From the NCBI RefSeq assembly GCF_037911135.1, contig NZ_JBBLYU010000004.1, forward strand, positions 248,001 through 312,000: DNA of 64,000 nt. Direction: 5' to 3'. The stretch is from Phaeobacter sp. A36a-5a (GTDB lineage: Bacteria > Pseudomonadota > Alphaproteobacteria > Rhodobacterales > Rhodobacteraceae). Every line of letters begins with the position of its first letter. The first letter of the stretch is position 1. A program made the translations under genes and the position numbers. The notes beneath the pieces were generated by a model. That model did no database searches, had not been told where the DNA came from, and saw only the letters and a list, made by a program, of their open reading frames with translations. Shown here one piece after another: positions 8,652-17,072 of this stretch.

Positions 8652-9724
8652 CAGCGGTCGACTATCTGATCATCGGCGGCGGGCTTGCCGGTCTGAGCGC
8701 CGCCGCCGCCCTTGCGCCACGGGGGCGTGTTCTGGTGCTGGAGCGGGAAGAGGCGCTTGGCTATCACTCCTCCGGGCGCTCTGCGGCGATGTTTGAGGCC
8801 AATTACGGCCCCGCGCCGGTACAGGCGCTGAGCCGGGCCAGTGAGGCCCACCACCGCGCCCATGGCTGTCTCAACCCGCGCGGGCTGCTGCTGGTCGGGC
8901 GCGCCGATCAGGCCGCGCGTTTCGAGGCCGATTGCGCCGAGCTGGATCTGACGCAGATTTCGGTTGCGGCGGTCTGCCAGATGGTGCCGGTGCTTGATCC
9001 CGAGCAGGTCAAATTTGCGGCCAGCCATGATGCGGCGCAGGATCTGGATGCGGACCTGTTGTTGCAGGGCTTTGCCAGAGAGCTGCGCGCCCATGGGGGT
9101 GACATCCGCACCCGCGCCGCTGTCACCGGTCTGGACCGCAGCACCGCGGGCTGGCAGGTGAGCTGCGGTGACGATGTGATCACCGCCACAACGATTATCA
9201 ATGCGGCCGGGGCCTGGGCGGATGAGCTGGCGCAGATGGCCGGGATCGCGCCCATCGGATTGCAACCCAAGCGCCGCTCCATGGCGCGGCTGCCCGCGCC
9301 CGGTGGCCACGATGTCACCACCTGGCCAATGATCATGGGCGTCGGTGAGAGCTGGTATGCCAAACCCGATGCCGGCAAGCTGCTGGTCTCGCCCGCTGAC
9401 GCCGATCCGGTGCCGCCGCAGGATGCCTATGCCGATGACATGGTGCTTGCCGAGGGGCTGGCCCGCTATGAGGAGATGGTGACAACCCCGGTCACCCGAG
9501 TTGAGCACAACTGGGCCGGCCTGCGCAGTTTTGTAGCCGATGGCGTGCCGGTGCTGGGGCCGGATCCGGCGGTGGCCAGTTTTGTCTGGTGTGCAGGTCA
9601 GGGCGGCTATGGCGTGCAGAGCTCCCCCGCCGCCGGGCGGCTGATTGCCGATCTGGTCACCGGGCAGACACCGGACATCGACGCCACGAACGTGGCCGCG
9701 CTCAGCCCGGAAAGGCTGCGCTGA
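8648..9724 (+). CDS. FAD-dependent oxidoreductase, DAO (D-amino acid oxidase/glycine oxidase-like) family
   Basis: This 358-residue protein starts with the dinucleotide fold DYLIIGGGLAGLSAAAAL and has the family's GYHSSGRSAAMFEANYG segment, which in related enzymes contacts FAD. The C-terminal WCAGQGGYGVQSSPAAG segment is the second FAD contact. The family oxidises amines or amino acids with transfer of electrons to oxygen or another acceptor; the exact substrate cannot be assigned. Start overlaps the aldo/keto reductase stop and its own stop overlaps the next ATG by one base (TGATG), so all three genes are translationally coupled. Confidence 0.9.
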   Translation: MTAVDYLIIGGGLAGLSAAAALAPRGRVLVLEREEALGYHSSGRSAAMFEANYGPAPVQALSRASEAHHRAHGCLNPRGLLLVGRADQAARFEADCAELDLTQISVAAVCQMVPVLDPEQVKFAASHDAAQDLDADLLLQGFARELRAHGGDIRTRAAVTGLDRSTAGWQVSCGDDVITATTIINAAGAWADELAQMAGIAPIGLQPKRRSMARLPAPGGHDVTTWPMIMGVGESWYAKPDAGKLLVSPADADPVPPQDAYADDMVLAEGLARYEEMVTTPVTRVEHNWAGLRSFVADGVPVLGPDPAVASFVWCAGQGGYGVQSSPAAGRLIADLVTGQTPDIDATNVAALSPERLR

Positions 9725-10404
9725 TGGTTGTGCGCACGGTGCCCGGAGAGGCCTCCGTCACGCTGCCGGATGCAGGGGCAAAACTCTTTGCTCCGTCGGC
9801 GGCGCGCAATCTGGAGCCGATCGCGGATCTTCTGGCCCGGATTGCCCCGCAACCCGACAGTGCGGATGGCCCTCGCCCCCGCGCGCTGGAAATTGCCAGC
9901 GGCACCGGGCAGCATGTGGTCGGCTTTGCCGGCCGCTGCGCGCATCTGGACTGGCAGCCCAGCGATGTGAACCCGGCACGCCTGACCAGCATCAATGCCT
10001 ATACCGGTGACAGCGGCTGTCGCAATATCGCGACGGCGATCCAGCTCGATGCCACCGAAGCCCCCTGGCCCGACGGGCTGGGCCGCTTTGATCTGATCGT
10101 GCTGTGCAATCTGCTGCATCTGATCAGTACGCCCGAGGCCCAGACCCTGATCCGCGAGGCCGCGCGCCATCTGGCGGCGGGCGGGCACTTCCTGATCTAC
10201 GGCCCGTTCATGCGCGGCGGTGAGCTGACCAGCGAGGGCGACCGCGGCTTTCACGCCAAGCTGACCGCCCATGACCCGGAGGTCGGTTACAAGGATGATT
10301 TCGACGTGATGGACTGGCTGCAAGACAGCGGGCTGGAGATGCGCCAGGTGATCGAGATGCCCGCCAACAATCTGGCGCTGGTGGCGATACGTCAATCGAG
10401 GTGA
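9724..10404 (+). CDS. DUF938 family SAM-dependent methyltransferase-like protein
   Basis: Starting at ATG 9724 this is a 226-residue protein. It has the class I methyltransferase pattern: LEIASGTGQHVVGFA (motif I) at about residue 57, LDWQPSDVNP (acidic loop), and FDLIVLCNLLHLI (motif IV). The C-terminal half with LIYGPFMRGGELTSEG and DFDVMDWL matches the DUF938 family, which is common in proteobacteria but has no known substrate. It is the last gene of the operon beginning at the aldo/keto reductase. Confidence 0.88.
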   Translation: MVVRTVPGEASVTLPDAGAKLFAPSAARNLEPIADLLARIAPQPDSADGPRPRALEIASGTGQHVVGFAGRCAHLDWQPSDVNPARLTSINAYTGDSGCRNIATAIQLDATEAPWPDGLGRFDLIVLCNLLHLISTPEAQTLIREAARHLAAGGHFLIYGPFMRGGELTSEGDRGFHAKLTAHDPEVGYKDDFDVMDWLQDSGLEMRQVIEMPANNLALVAIRQSR

Positions 10405-10454
10405 GAGCTGGCACATAGGTGACCGCGTCGGCCCTGCGCCACGTCAGGCACCGG

Positions 10455-10934
10455 TCAGATATTTAGCTGCATCGTCGACTTGGTGCGGTCCATAGTGACA
10501 AAGGTGCGGAACTTCCGAATATTGTCATTCGGAAAAAACAGCCGTTGCGTCAGCGCTTCATATTCCGACATGTCCCCAACGATCGCCACAAGGATGAAAT
10601 CCACTTCGCCGGTGACATAGTAGCATTGCTGGATTTCCGGAGCGTCTTGGAAGCTGCGCTTGATATCGTCGATCCGGCCTGCTGTCTCGGCCCTCAGTTC
10701 GACCTCCACAAGAATGGTCAGCGGCAGGCCGACCGTCTTCGGCTCGATCTGGGCGGCCTGGGTCGAAATCACGCCATCCGCCTCCATGCGCCGGATACGC
10801 CGCTGGACCGATGCGGTCGACAGATTGACCATCTCGCCGATCTGACGCTGTGGCTTGGTGCAGTCCTGTTGCAGGATCCGCAGGATCGCCAGATCATAGG
10901 AATCCAGCCCCTGTGATAAATTTTCTTTTCCCAT
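10455..10934 (-). CDS. Lrp/AsnC family transcriptional regulator, divergent from diaminopropionate ammonia-lyase
   Basis: I start at the ATG ending at 10934 (MGKENLSQGLDSYDL); earlier in-frame starts would add a non-family extension. The 159-residue protein has an N-terminal winged helix (QRQIGEMVNLSTASVQRRI) and a RAM effector domain with the typical CYYVTGEVDFILVAIVGD strand pair. Size is normal for Lrp. It is divergent from the ammonia-lyase gene, and Lrp-like half-sites lie between them, so it most likely senses an amino acid and controls that gene. Confidence 0.9.
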   Translation of the reverse strand: MGKENLSQGLDSYDLAILRILQQDCTKPQRQIGEMVNLSTASVQRRIRRMEADGVISTQAAQIEPKTVGLPLTILVEVELRAETAGRIDDIKRSFQDAPEIQQCYYVTGEVDFILVAIVGDMSEYEALTQRLFFPNDNIRKFRTFVTMDRTKSTMQLNI

Positions 10935-10943
10935 GCCATATCT

Positions 10944-11013
10944 GTGCGCAATTTTTGCACGGCAGTCCATGATTCCGAAGCCATATACCATGTAAAGCGA
11001 CGTATTTTTGCGC
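10944..11013. promoter_or_regulatory. Lrp-type sites between the regulator and the ammonia-lyase gene
   Basis: GTGCGCAATTTTTGCAC at 10944-10960 is a dyad around an A/T core, the layout of Lrp-family boxes. The half ATTTTTGCGC recurs at 11004-11013, 53 bases away and about five helical turns, which would suit an Lrp oligomer. Binding is inferred. Confidence 0.42.
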
Positions 11014-11032
11014 AGGCGAAAAAAAGGATCGT

Positions 11033-12223
11033 ATGATGCTAGACATATTCAGAACCACCAAACCAGATGTCTTTACCACCCAACCAAGGTTGGGGCCGAA
11101 GGTTCAGGACGCTCTGCCACGTCGCGGATTTGACGAGGCTGCCCGCGAAATCGGCACCTGGGACGGCTACCAGCCGACCCCGATGCCAAATTTGATCAGC
11201 CTTGCGGACAGGCTGGGCATTCAGGCGATCCACTACAAACACGAAGGACCGAGGTTCGGTCTGGGCAGTTTCAAAGCCTTGGGTGGGGCCTATGCTGTTC
11301 TGCGCGTGCTTCAGCGCGAGCTGTCAGAGACCACGGGCCGGGCCATCACCGTCGAAGACCTGCACAGCGGCAGTTTCGCAGGTCAGATTTCGGAGATCAC
11401 CGTGATTTCGGCAACCGATGGCAATCACGGCCGGTCGGTGGCCTGGGGCGCGCAGCGGTTTGGGGCGACGTGCCGAATTTACATCCATGCCGAAGTGAGC
11501 CGCTTTCGCGCCGAAGCGATGCAGGCGCTGGGAGCCGAGGTTATTCGCGTCGATGGCGACTATGATGCAACGGTTGCGCAGACCCGTATTGATGCCGAGA
11601 AACACGGCTGGAAAATTGTGTCGGACACCTCTTGGCCCGGTTATAGGCAACCACCGCTGGATGTCATGGCCGGCTACGGTGTGATGGCGCGGGAAATCGT
11701 GAGAGACCTGCCTGAACCGCCAACCCATGTGTTCCTTCAGGGCGGCGTTGGCGGGCTGGCTGCATCGGTGATTGCGGTTTTCCATCAGGAATGGGGCAAT
11801 GCCGCTCCACGCAGCATCATTGTCGAGCCGGAACTGGCGCCCTGTCTGTTTGCCAGCGGCAAGGCCAATGCGGCGACCGCTGTTTCGATCACCTCGGAAA
11901 CGCTGATGGCAGGATTGTCCTGCGGCGAGCCTTCGCAGATTGCCTGGGAGGTTCTGGGCGAGTCCGTCGATAGTTTCATGACCATTCCCGAAAGCCTGGT
12001 CGCCCCAGCCGTCCGGCTGCTCGCAGGTGGAGCATGTGGCGATCCCGGCATCGACGTCGGCGAAAGCGCCGTTGCCGGTCTTATCGGATTGATGTGCGGA
12101 GCGCTGGACCACGACCTGCGTGATGAGCTGAAGCTGGATGCTGCGTCACGTGTTGTGATCATCGGCTCCGAAGGGATCACCGATCCAACTGTGGTCAAGG
12201 CGATCATGGAGGGACGTATCTGA
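11033..12223 (+). CDS. Diaminopropionate ammonia-lyase (PLP enzyme)
   Basis: The start ATG 11033 follows AAGGA. The 396-residue fold-type II PLP enzyme shows KHEGPRFGLGSFKALGGAYA, in which the Lys of SFKALGG binds PLP, followed by ISATDGNHGRSVAWGAQRFG. This arrangement, the length, and the motifs VFLQGGVGGLA and GLSCGEPSQIAW fit diaminopropionate ammonia-lyase (YgeX type), which splits 2,3-diaminopropionate to pyruvate and two ammonia. It could allow use of this non-protein amino acid as carbon and nitrogen source. The divergent Lrp-type gene is the likely regulator. Confidence 0.9.
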   Translation: MMLDIFRTTKPDVFTTQPRLGPKVQDALPRRGFDEAAREIGTWDGYQPTPMPNLISLADRLGIQAIHYKHEGPRFGLGSFKALGGAYAVLRVLQRELSETTGRAITVEDLHSGSFAGQISEITVISATDGNHGRSVAWGAQRFGATCRIYIHAEVSRFRAEAMQALGAEVIRVDGDYDATVAQTRIDAEKHGWKIVSDTSWPGYRQPPLDVMAGYGVMAREIVRDLPEPPTHVFLQGGVGGLAASVIAVFHQEWGNAAPRSIIVEPELAPCLFASGKANAATAVSITSETLMAGLSCGEPSQIAWEVLGESVDSFMTIPESLVAPAVRLLAGGACGDPGIDVGESAVAGLIGLMCGALDHDLRDELKLDAASRVVIIGSEGITDPTVVKAIMEGRI

Positions 12224-12277
12224 CGGGGTTTGTCAGCCCTGTCAGGATCGCGCTGTTGGGTCCGGTACACATGAAAA

Positions 12278-12305
12278 AAAGCCCCGGCACAATGGCCGGG
12301 GCTTT
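12278..12305. terminator. Bidirectional Rho-independent terminator
   Basis: AAAGCCCCGGC, loop ACAATG, GCCGGGGCTTT. It has an A-run before and T-run after the stem and lies between the convergent ammonia-lyase and FAD-GcvT genes. Confidence 0.85.
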
Positions 12306-12325
12306 CTCATCTCTTCCGTCAGACC

Positions 12326-14833
12326 TTAGCCATTCATGCGGATGGTTTCGTTCTTTGGATCATAGGGGCTGTCGCAGGTGACAACCGCATCCCACAACTT
12401 GTCCTGGATCTTCACCTTCAGCTTGGTGCCTTCCACCGCGTGCTCAGGCTTTACGTAGCCCATGCCGATGGATTTCTCGAAGGCCACCGAGTAGCCGCCG
12501 GAGGTCAGGCGGCCTACACGGGTGCCGTCCTCGGCATAAAGCGCCTCGCGGCCCCAGGGATCGGCATCTTCCGGCCCGTCGATCAGCAGGGTGCAGCATT
12601 TGACGCGGACGCCGGTCTCAACCAGCTTGTCCTTGCCGTGGAAGTCCTTCTCCAGATCGACAAAGCGCGGCAGGTCGGCTTCCAGCGGGGTCGCGTCGCG
12701 GCCCAGCTCGTTGCCGAAGGCACGGTAGGATTTCTCCTGACGCAGCCAGTTCTGGGCGCGGGCGCCGACCAGCTTCATGCCATGCTTCTCGCCCGCCTTC
12801 TCCAAGAGGTCGAACAGGTAGTTCTGCATCTCGATCGGGTGATGCAGCTCCCAGCCCAGCTCACCGGTGTAGGCCACGCGGATCGCATTGACCGGGCACA
12901 TGCCCAATTCGATCTGACGGGCCGACAGCCAGGGGAAGCGCTTGTTGGAGAGCGCGGTTTCCGGATCGGCGTCGACGATCACCTCTTTCAGCACATCGCG
13001 CGACTTGGGGCCTGCGATGGCGAAGACGCCCCACTGGGTGGTCACGTCCTGGATCTCGATGTAGCCGAACTCCTCCATCTTGTCCTCAGCCGCCTTACGC
13101 AGGAAGTCGGCGTCATACTCGGACCAGGCGCCGGCGGAGACCAGATAGTAGTTGTTCTCGCCGTTGCGCACGATGGTGTATTCGGTGCGGGTGGTGCCGA
13201 AAGCTGTCAGCGCATAGGTCAGGTTGATGCGGCCGATCTTCGGCAGCTTGTTGCAGGTGAACCAGTCGAGGAACTGGGTCGCACCGGGGCCTTTGACGAC
13301 ATGCTTGGTAAAGGCGGTTGCATCCACCAGACCAACGCCTTCGCGGATGGCCTTGGCTTCGTCCACAGCGTGCTGCCACCATTTGCCACGACGGAAAGAG
13401 CGGCTTTCCTCGTCGAAATTGTCGGGTGCATCCAGCGGGCCGAAGTAGTTCGGGCGTTCCCAGCCGTTGACCCAGCCGAACTGTGCGCCGCGCGCTTTCT
13501 GGCGCTCATACGCGGGCGCTGTGCGCAGCGGGCGGGCTGCCGGGCGCTCTTCATCCGGGTGGTGCAGGATGTAGACGTGCTCATAGCACTCTTCGTTCTT
13601 GCGCGCGGCGAACTCGGTGGTCATCCAGTTGGAGGAGTAGCGTTTCGGGTCAAGCGACGCCATGTCGATCTCGGCTTCGCCATCCACCATCATCTGCGCC
13701 AGATAGTAGCCGGTGCCGCCTGCGGCGGTGATGCCGAAGGAGAAGCCCTCAGCCAGCCACATGTTGCGCAGGCCCGGTGCCGGACCAACCAGCGGGTTGC
13801 CGTCGGGGGTGTAGCAGATCGGGCCGTTGAAATCGTCCTTCAGGCCGCTCTCGGCGCAGGAGGGCACGCGTTCCGCCATCGCCATATACTGGTCGGCAAT
13901 CCGGTCCAGATCCAGCGGGAACAGGTCGGCGCGGAAGCTGTCGGGCACGCCATGCTCAAAGCGCGCGGGCGCGCCGTGCTCATAGATGCCAAGTATCCAG
14001 CCGCCGCGCTCTTCGCGCGCGTAGGATTCATTGTCGGCGTCGCGGATCACCGGGTGCTCGGGGTTGCCGGCTTCGCGCCATTTGACCAGCTCGGGGTCCT
14101 GATCCATGACGATGAAGGTGTGTTCAACCGGGATCGCAGGCATCTTGATGCCCAGCATCTTGGCGGTGCGCTGCGCGTGGTTGCCGGAGGCAGTCACGAC
14201 ATGCTCGGCGGTGATCACGACCTGCTCGTCGCTCTCCACTAGGTTGCCGCCTTTTTCGATCATCTTGGTGCAGGTGACTTCCCAGTGGGTGCCGGTCCAG
14301 TGGAAGGCATCGGCCTGCAGCTTGCGGTGGATCTCGACGCCGCGCTGACGGGCGCCCTTGGCCATCGCCTGGGTCACGTCTGCCGGGTTAATGTAGCCGT
14401 CTTCGGTGTGGTAGATCGCGCCTTTCAGGTCGCCGGTCTCGATCAGCGGCCAGCGCTCCTTGATCTGATCCGGGGTCAGCCACTCATAGGCCACGTCACA
14501 GGTCTCTGCGGTAGAGGCATAGAGCATGTATTCGTCCATGCGCTCCTGGGTCTGCGCCATGCGCAGGTTGCCCACCACGGCGAAACCCGCGTTCAGGCCG
14601 GTTTCCTCTTCCAGGGTCTTGTAGAAATCGACCGAGTACTTGTGGATGTGGGTGGTCGCATAGGACATGTTGAACAGCGGCAGCAGGCCGGCTGCGTGCC
14701 AGGTCGAGCCGGAGGTCAGCTCATCCCGCTCGATCAGCATGACATCGTCCCAGCCTGCATTGGCGAGGTGATAGGCAATGGATGTCCCGACGGCACCACC
14801 GCCGACGACCAATGCTTTGACTTGGGTTTTCAT
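12326..14833 (-). CDS. FAD-dependent dimethylglycine/sarcosine dehydrogenase-type protein with GcvT domain
   Basis: I start at the ATG ending at 14833 (MKTQVKALVVGGGAVGTSI). The 835-residue protein has an N-terminal DAO-type FAD domain (GGGAVGTSIAYHLA at about 10-23; GSTWHAAGLLP, in which the His is the covalent FAD site in dimethylglycine dehydrogenase) and, from about residue 430, a GcvT-like aminomethyl-folate domain ending with the conserved GARAQNWLRQEKSYRAFG and TPLEADLP motifs. The family N-demethylates methylated glycines and passes the one-carbon unit to tetrahydrofolate. The precise substrate (dimethylglycine, sarcosine or a related amine) is not fixed. It probably takes part in glycine betaine turnover. 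Confidence 0.9.
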   Translation of the reverse strand: MKTQVKALVVGGGAVGTSIAYHLANAGWDDVMLIERDELTSGSTWHAAGLLPLFNMSYATTHIHKYSVDFYKTLEEETGLNAGFAVVGNLRMAQTQERMDEYMLYASTAETCDVAYEWLTPDQIKERWPLIETGDLKGAIYHTEDGYINPADVTQAMAKGARQRGVEIHRKLQADAFHWTGTHWEVTCTKMIEKGGNLVESDEQVVITAEHVVTASGNHAQRTAKMLGIKMPAIPVEHTFIVMDQDPELVKWREAGNPEHPVIRDADNESYAREERGGWILGIYEHGAPARFEHGVPDSFRADLFPLDLDRIADQYMAMAERVPSCAESGLKDDFNGPICYTPDGNPLVGPAPGLRNMWLAEGFSFGITAAGGTGYYLAQMMVDGEAEIDMASLDPKRYSSNWMTTEFAARKNEECYEHVYILHHPDEERPAARPLRTAPAYERQKARGAQFGWVNGWERPNYFGPLDAPDNFDEESRSFRRGKWWQHAVDEAKAIREGVGLVDATAFTKHVVKGPGATQFLDWFTCNKLPKIGRINLTYALTAFGTTRTEYTIVRNGENNYYLVSAGAWSEYDADFLRKAAEDKMEEFGYIEIQDVTTQWGVFAIAGPKSRDVLKEVIVDADPETALSNKRFPWLSARQIELGMCPVNAIRVAYTGELGWELHHPIEMQNYLFDLLEKAGEKHGMKLVGARAQNWLRQEKSYRAFGNELGRDATPLEADLPRFVDLEKDFHGKDKLVETGVRVKCCTLLIDGPEDADPWGREALYAEDGTRVGRLTSGGYSVAFEKSIGMGYVKPEHAVEGTKLKVKIQDKLWDAVVTCDSPYDPKNETIRMNG

Positions 14834-15476
14834 GGGCCCGCTCTCCGGAAAATGATGAATCGTTTGCAGGGAGTTATGCCCCGCCTGCAAATTCCGCGCC
14901 AAATCCATCCGACCCAAAACATAACAAAACCGACCTAGCATCGCCCTGAATGCAGGTTTCTGCCCACCCCCTGTCGGTTTTCGCGGTCCTGGCCGCGATT
15001 TGCCTCTTTGGGTTTGCACAGGCCGCGATGCGCATGGATATGGTCCGGTCGGGGCATTGCCCTGCCGGAGTGTCCTTTTCTTGTTCTCTGCTGCGGCTGT
15101 TTGGTCGGTGGTGATATCCGGCCAGAACAAAGAGCAATAACAAGTGGCGGCGCCGCCAGAAGCGGAGGCGGGACGGAGCACTCTGCCCCGCACGCAAAAC
15201 GTCGTCTGTGCGTGCCCATGCCAATGGGCCCTGTTCCATGGTGCCGGGGGTGTCAGGCCCGGCGGTGATCGCGATCAGCTCAGATCCTGCCATTGCGCCA
15301 TTGAGCAAAGGTAAGCCGACCGTGCGGCGGCTTCGCAACGGGCCAACTTCTGCCCCTGCGAGGGCAGCGCCGTGAGTATTTCAGGAAAGGTGACAGAGCG
15401 AGGTCCATCCCGTCACCTTTCTCCAAATACTCAAATTCCGCCGCCAGCCCGGCGCGGTGGCGGCGGCGGGCGGTCC
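14834..15476. other. Non-coding stretch upstream of the FAD-GcvT gene
   Basis: These 643 bases lie between two minus-strand genes. Short frames exist but none has family features or a convincing ribosome binding site. The part near 14834-14940 should hold the promoter and leader of the FAD-GcvT gene; the part near 15476 holds the inverted pair of dispersed repeats. I see no riboswitch that I can name. Confidence 0.6.
15373..15435. repeat. Inverted pair of the dispersed intergenic repeat (copies 3 and 4)
   Basis: Left arm 15373-15394 (TGAGTATTT ... GAAAGGTGAC) and right arm 15412-15433/35 (GTCACCTTTC ... AAATACTCA) match over 19 of 22 positions around a 17-base spacer. It lies 42 bases past the stop of the D-lactate dehydrogenase-type gene, and could end that transcript. 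Same family as 2649 and 6897. Confidence 0.72.
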
Positions 15477-16880
15477 TCAGATCTCCAGTATCTTGCCGGG
15501 ATTGAGGATATTTTCCGGGTCCAGCGCCGCCTTGATCGCAGCCATATAGCGGGTGGTCTCGCCAAGTTCCTGCGTCAGATAGGGGCGTTTGCCCTGTCCG
15601 ATGCCATGTTCGCCGGTGCAGGTACCCTCCATCGAGATCGCCAGCTCATTGAGCCAGCCCACATAGGCATCGGCTTTTTCGCGTTCTTCTGCGCTGTCCA
15701 TATCTATCAGCAACAGCGCGTGGAAATTGCCGTCGCCGACATGGCCCACCATCGGTGCCAGAAGCCCCATCTCTTCGGCCTTTGAGCGCGCAGCGCTGAC
15801 ACATTCCGCCAGTTTCGAGATTGGCACGCAGACATCGGTGGAGATCCCCTTGGCACCGGGGCGCAGCTGCAGGCAGGCCCAGTACATATCGTGGCGCGCC
15901 TGCCAGAGCTTGCTGCGGTCCTCCGCCGTTGAGGTGGCCGCGATGTCAAAGCCGCCGTACTCCTCGGCGATGGAGGCAAACATGTCGCTCTGCTCAACCA
16001 CACCGGCCTCGGAGCCGTGGAATTCCAGCAACAGCAGCGGCATTTCCGGCAGGTCGAGACCGGAATAGGCATTGGCCGCCTGCACGCTGAGCGCATCCAG
16101 CAGTTCGATGCGGGCGACGGGAATGCCGTATTGGATGGTCATCATCACCGCACGACAGGCATCATCGACGCTGCGAAAGGCGCAGCGGGCCGAGCGGATC
16201 GCCTCCGGGATGCCCTGCAGACGCAGGGTGAGTTCGGTGATCAGACCCAGCGTGCCTTCGGAGCCAACCAGAAGCCGTGTCATGTCATAGCCGGCCGAGG
16301 ATTTCCTGGCGCGCTGAGCGGTGCGGATCACCCCGCCGTCGGCCATCACCGCCTCAAGCGCCAGCACATTGTCCTTCATGGTGCCATAGCGCACTGCGTT
16401 GGTGCCCGAGGCGCGCGTTGCGGCCATACCGCCGAGCGAGGCATTGGCGCCGGGATCAATGGGAAAGAACAGGCCCTGATCGCGCAGATAGGTGTTGAGC
16501 TGTTCGCGGGTGACGCCGGGCTGCACCACCACATCCAGATCCTCGGCATGGACAGCAAGGATCTGATCCATCCGCATCATGTCGATGCAGATGCCCCCGG
16601 CGGGGGCGTTTACGTGCCCCTCAAGCGAGGTGCCGGTGCCATAGGGGATAACCGGCACGCCGTGGTCCGCGCAGATCTTTACGATCTCGGCCACCTCGGC
16701 GGTGGAGGTGGGAAAGACGACCGCATCCGGCGCCTGATTGCTGATCCAGGTGGTGGTGTGGCCGTGCTGTTCGCGGATCGCCTGCCCGGTCTGTAGCTGT
16801 GTGCCAAAGCGCGCCTTCAACGCGTCAATGACGGCGGCAATCCCGGCGCCGTTGCGCGGCAGTCTTGTGGCTTGCACCAT
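15477..16880 (-). CDS. FAD-binding oxidoreductase, D-lactate dehydrogenase (cytochrome)/glycolate oxidase GlcD type
   Basis: This 467-residue protein has a PCMH-type FAD domain: VIPYGTGTSLEGH at about residue 80, DPGANASLGGMAATRASGTN at about 140, and LLVGSEGTLGLITE at about 205. The C-terminal FAD-linked oxidase domain ends with TGEHGIGQGKRPYL and LDPENILNPGKIL. This layout fits flavoproteins that oxidise 2-hydroxy acids such as D-lactate and pass electrons to cytochrome c or quinone. GlcD partners (glcE, glcF) are absent, so a D-lactate dehydrogenase of the LDHD/Dld type is preferred over glycolate oxidase. No signal peptide is visible. Confidence 0.88.
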   Translation of the reverse strand: MVQATRLPRNGAGIAAVIDALKARFGTQLQTGQAIREQHGHTTTWISNQAPDAVVFPTSTAEVAEIVKICADHGVPVIPYGTGTSLEGHVNAPAGGICIDMMRMDQILAVHAEDLDVVVQPGVTREQLNTYLRDQGLFFPIDPGANASLGGMAATRASGTNAVRYGTMKDNVLALEAVMADGGVIRTAQRARKSSAGYDMTRLLVGSEGTLGLITELTLRLQGIPEAIRSARCAFRSVDDACRAVMMTIQYGIPVARIELLDALSVQAANAYSGLDLPEMPLLLLEFHGSEAGVVEQSDMFASIAEEYGGFDIAATSTAEDRSKLWQARHDMYWACLQLRPGAKGISTDVCVPISKLAECVSAARSKAEEMGLLAPMVGHVGDGNFHALLLIDMDSAEEREKADAYVGWLNELAISMEGTCTGEHGIGQGKRPYLTQELGETTRYMAAIKAALDPENILNPGKILEI

Positions 16881-17002
16881 GGTTCAGTCTCCCCCGTTCA
16901 GCGGCCGGGGCTGACGCCCGAACCTGTCACCTGTCAACCTAAGGTCGGCGCGCGGGCCCGGACAATACCCAGAACAGGGTAGGTGCGGGATTATCCGCAA
17001 AA

Positions 17003-17034
17003 GACAACGCCCGCCCCGGTGTCCGGAGCGGGCG
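17003..17034 (-). terminator. Terminator-like hairpin after the gamma-glutamyltransferase gene
   Basis: On the minus strand GCCCGCTCCGG, loop ACA, CCGGGGCGGGC (one mismatch) is followed by GTTGTCTTTT. It lies 38 bases past the ggt stop. Confidence 0.65.
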
Positions 17035-17072
17035 CGCAGTGTGCGGCCCTGAGCTGAGGCCCGGAGAGCCGA

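Noticed and set aside
12440-14242. Plus-strand open frame of about 600 codons opposite the FAD-GcvT gene
   Set aside because: The opposite strand encodes conserved FAD and GcvT motifs; this frame has none.
14874-15338. 154-codon minus-strand frame upstream of the FAD-GcvT gene
   Set aside because: Arg/Ala-rich composition, no family features, and it would overlap the expected leader of the FAD-GcvT gene.
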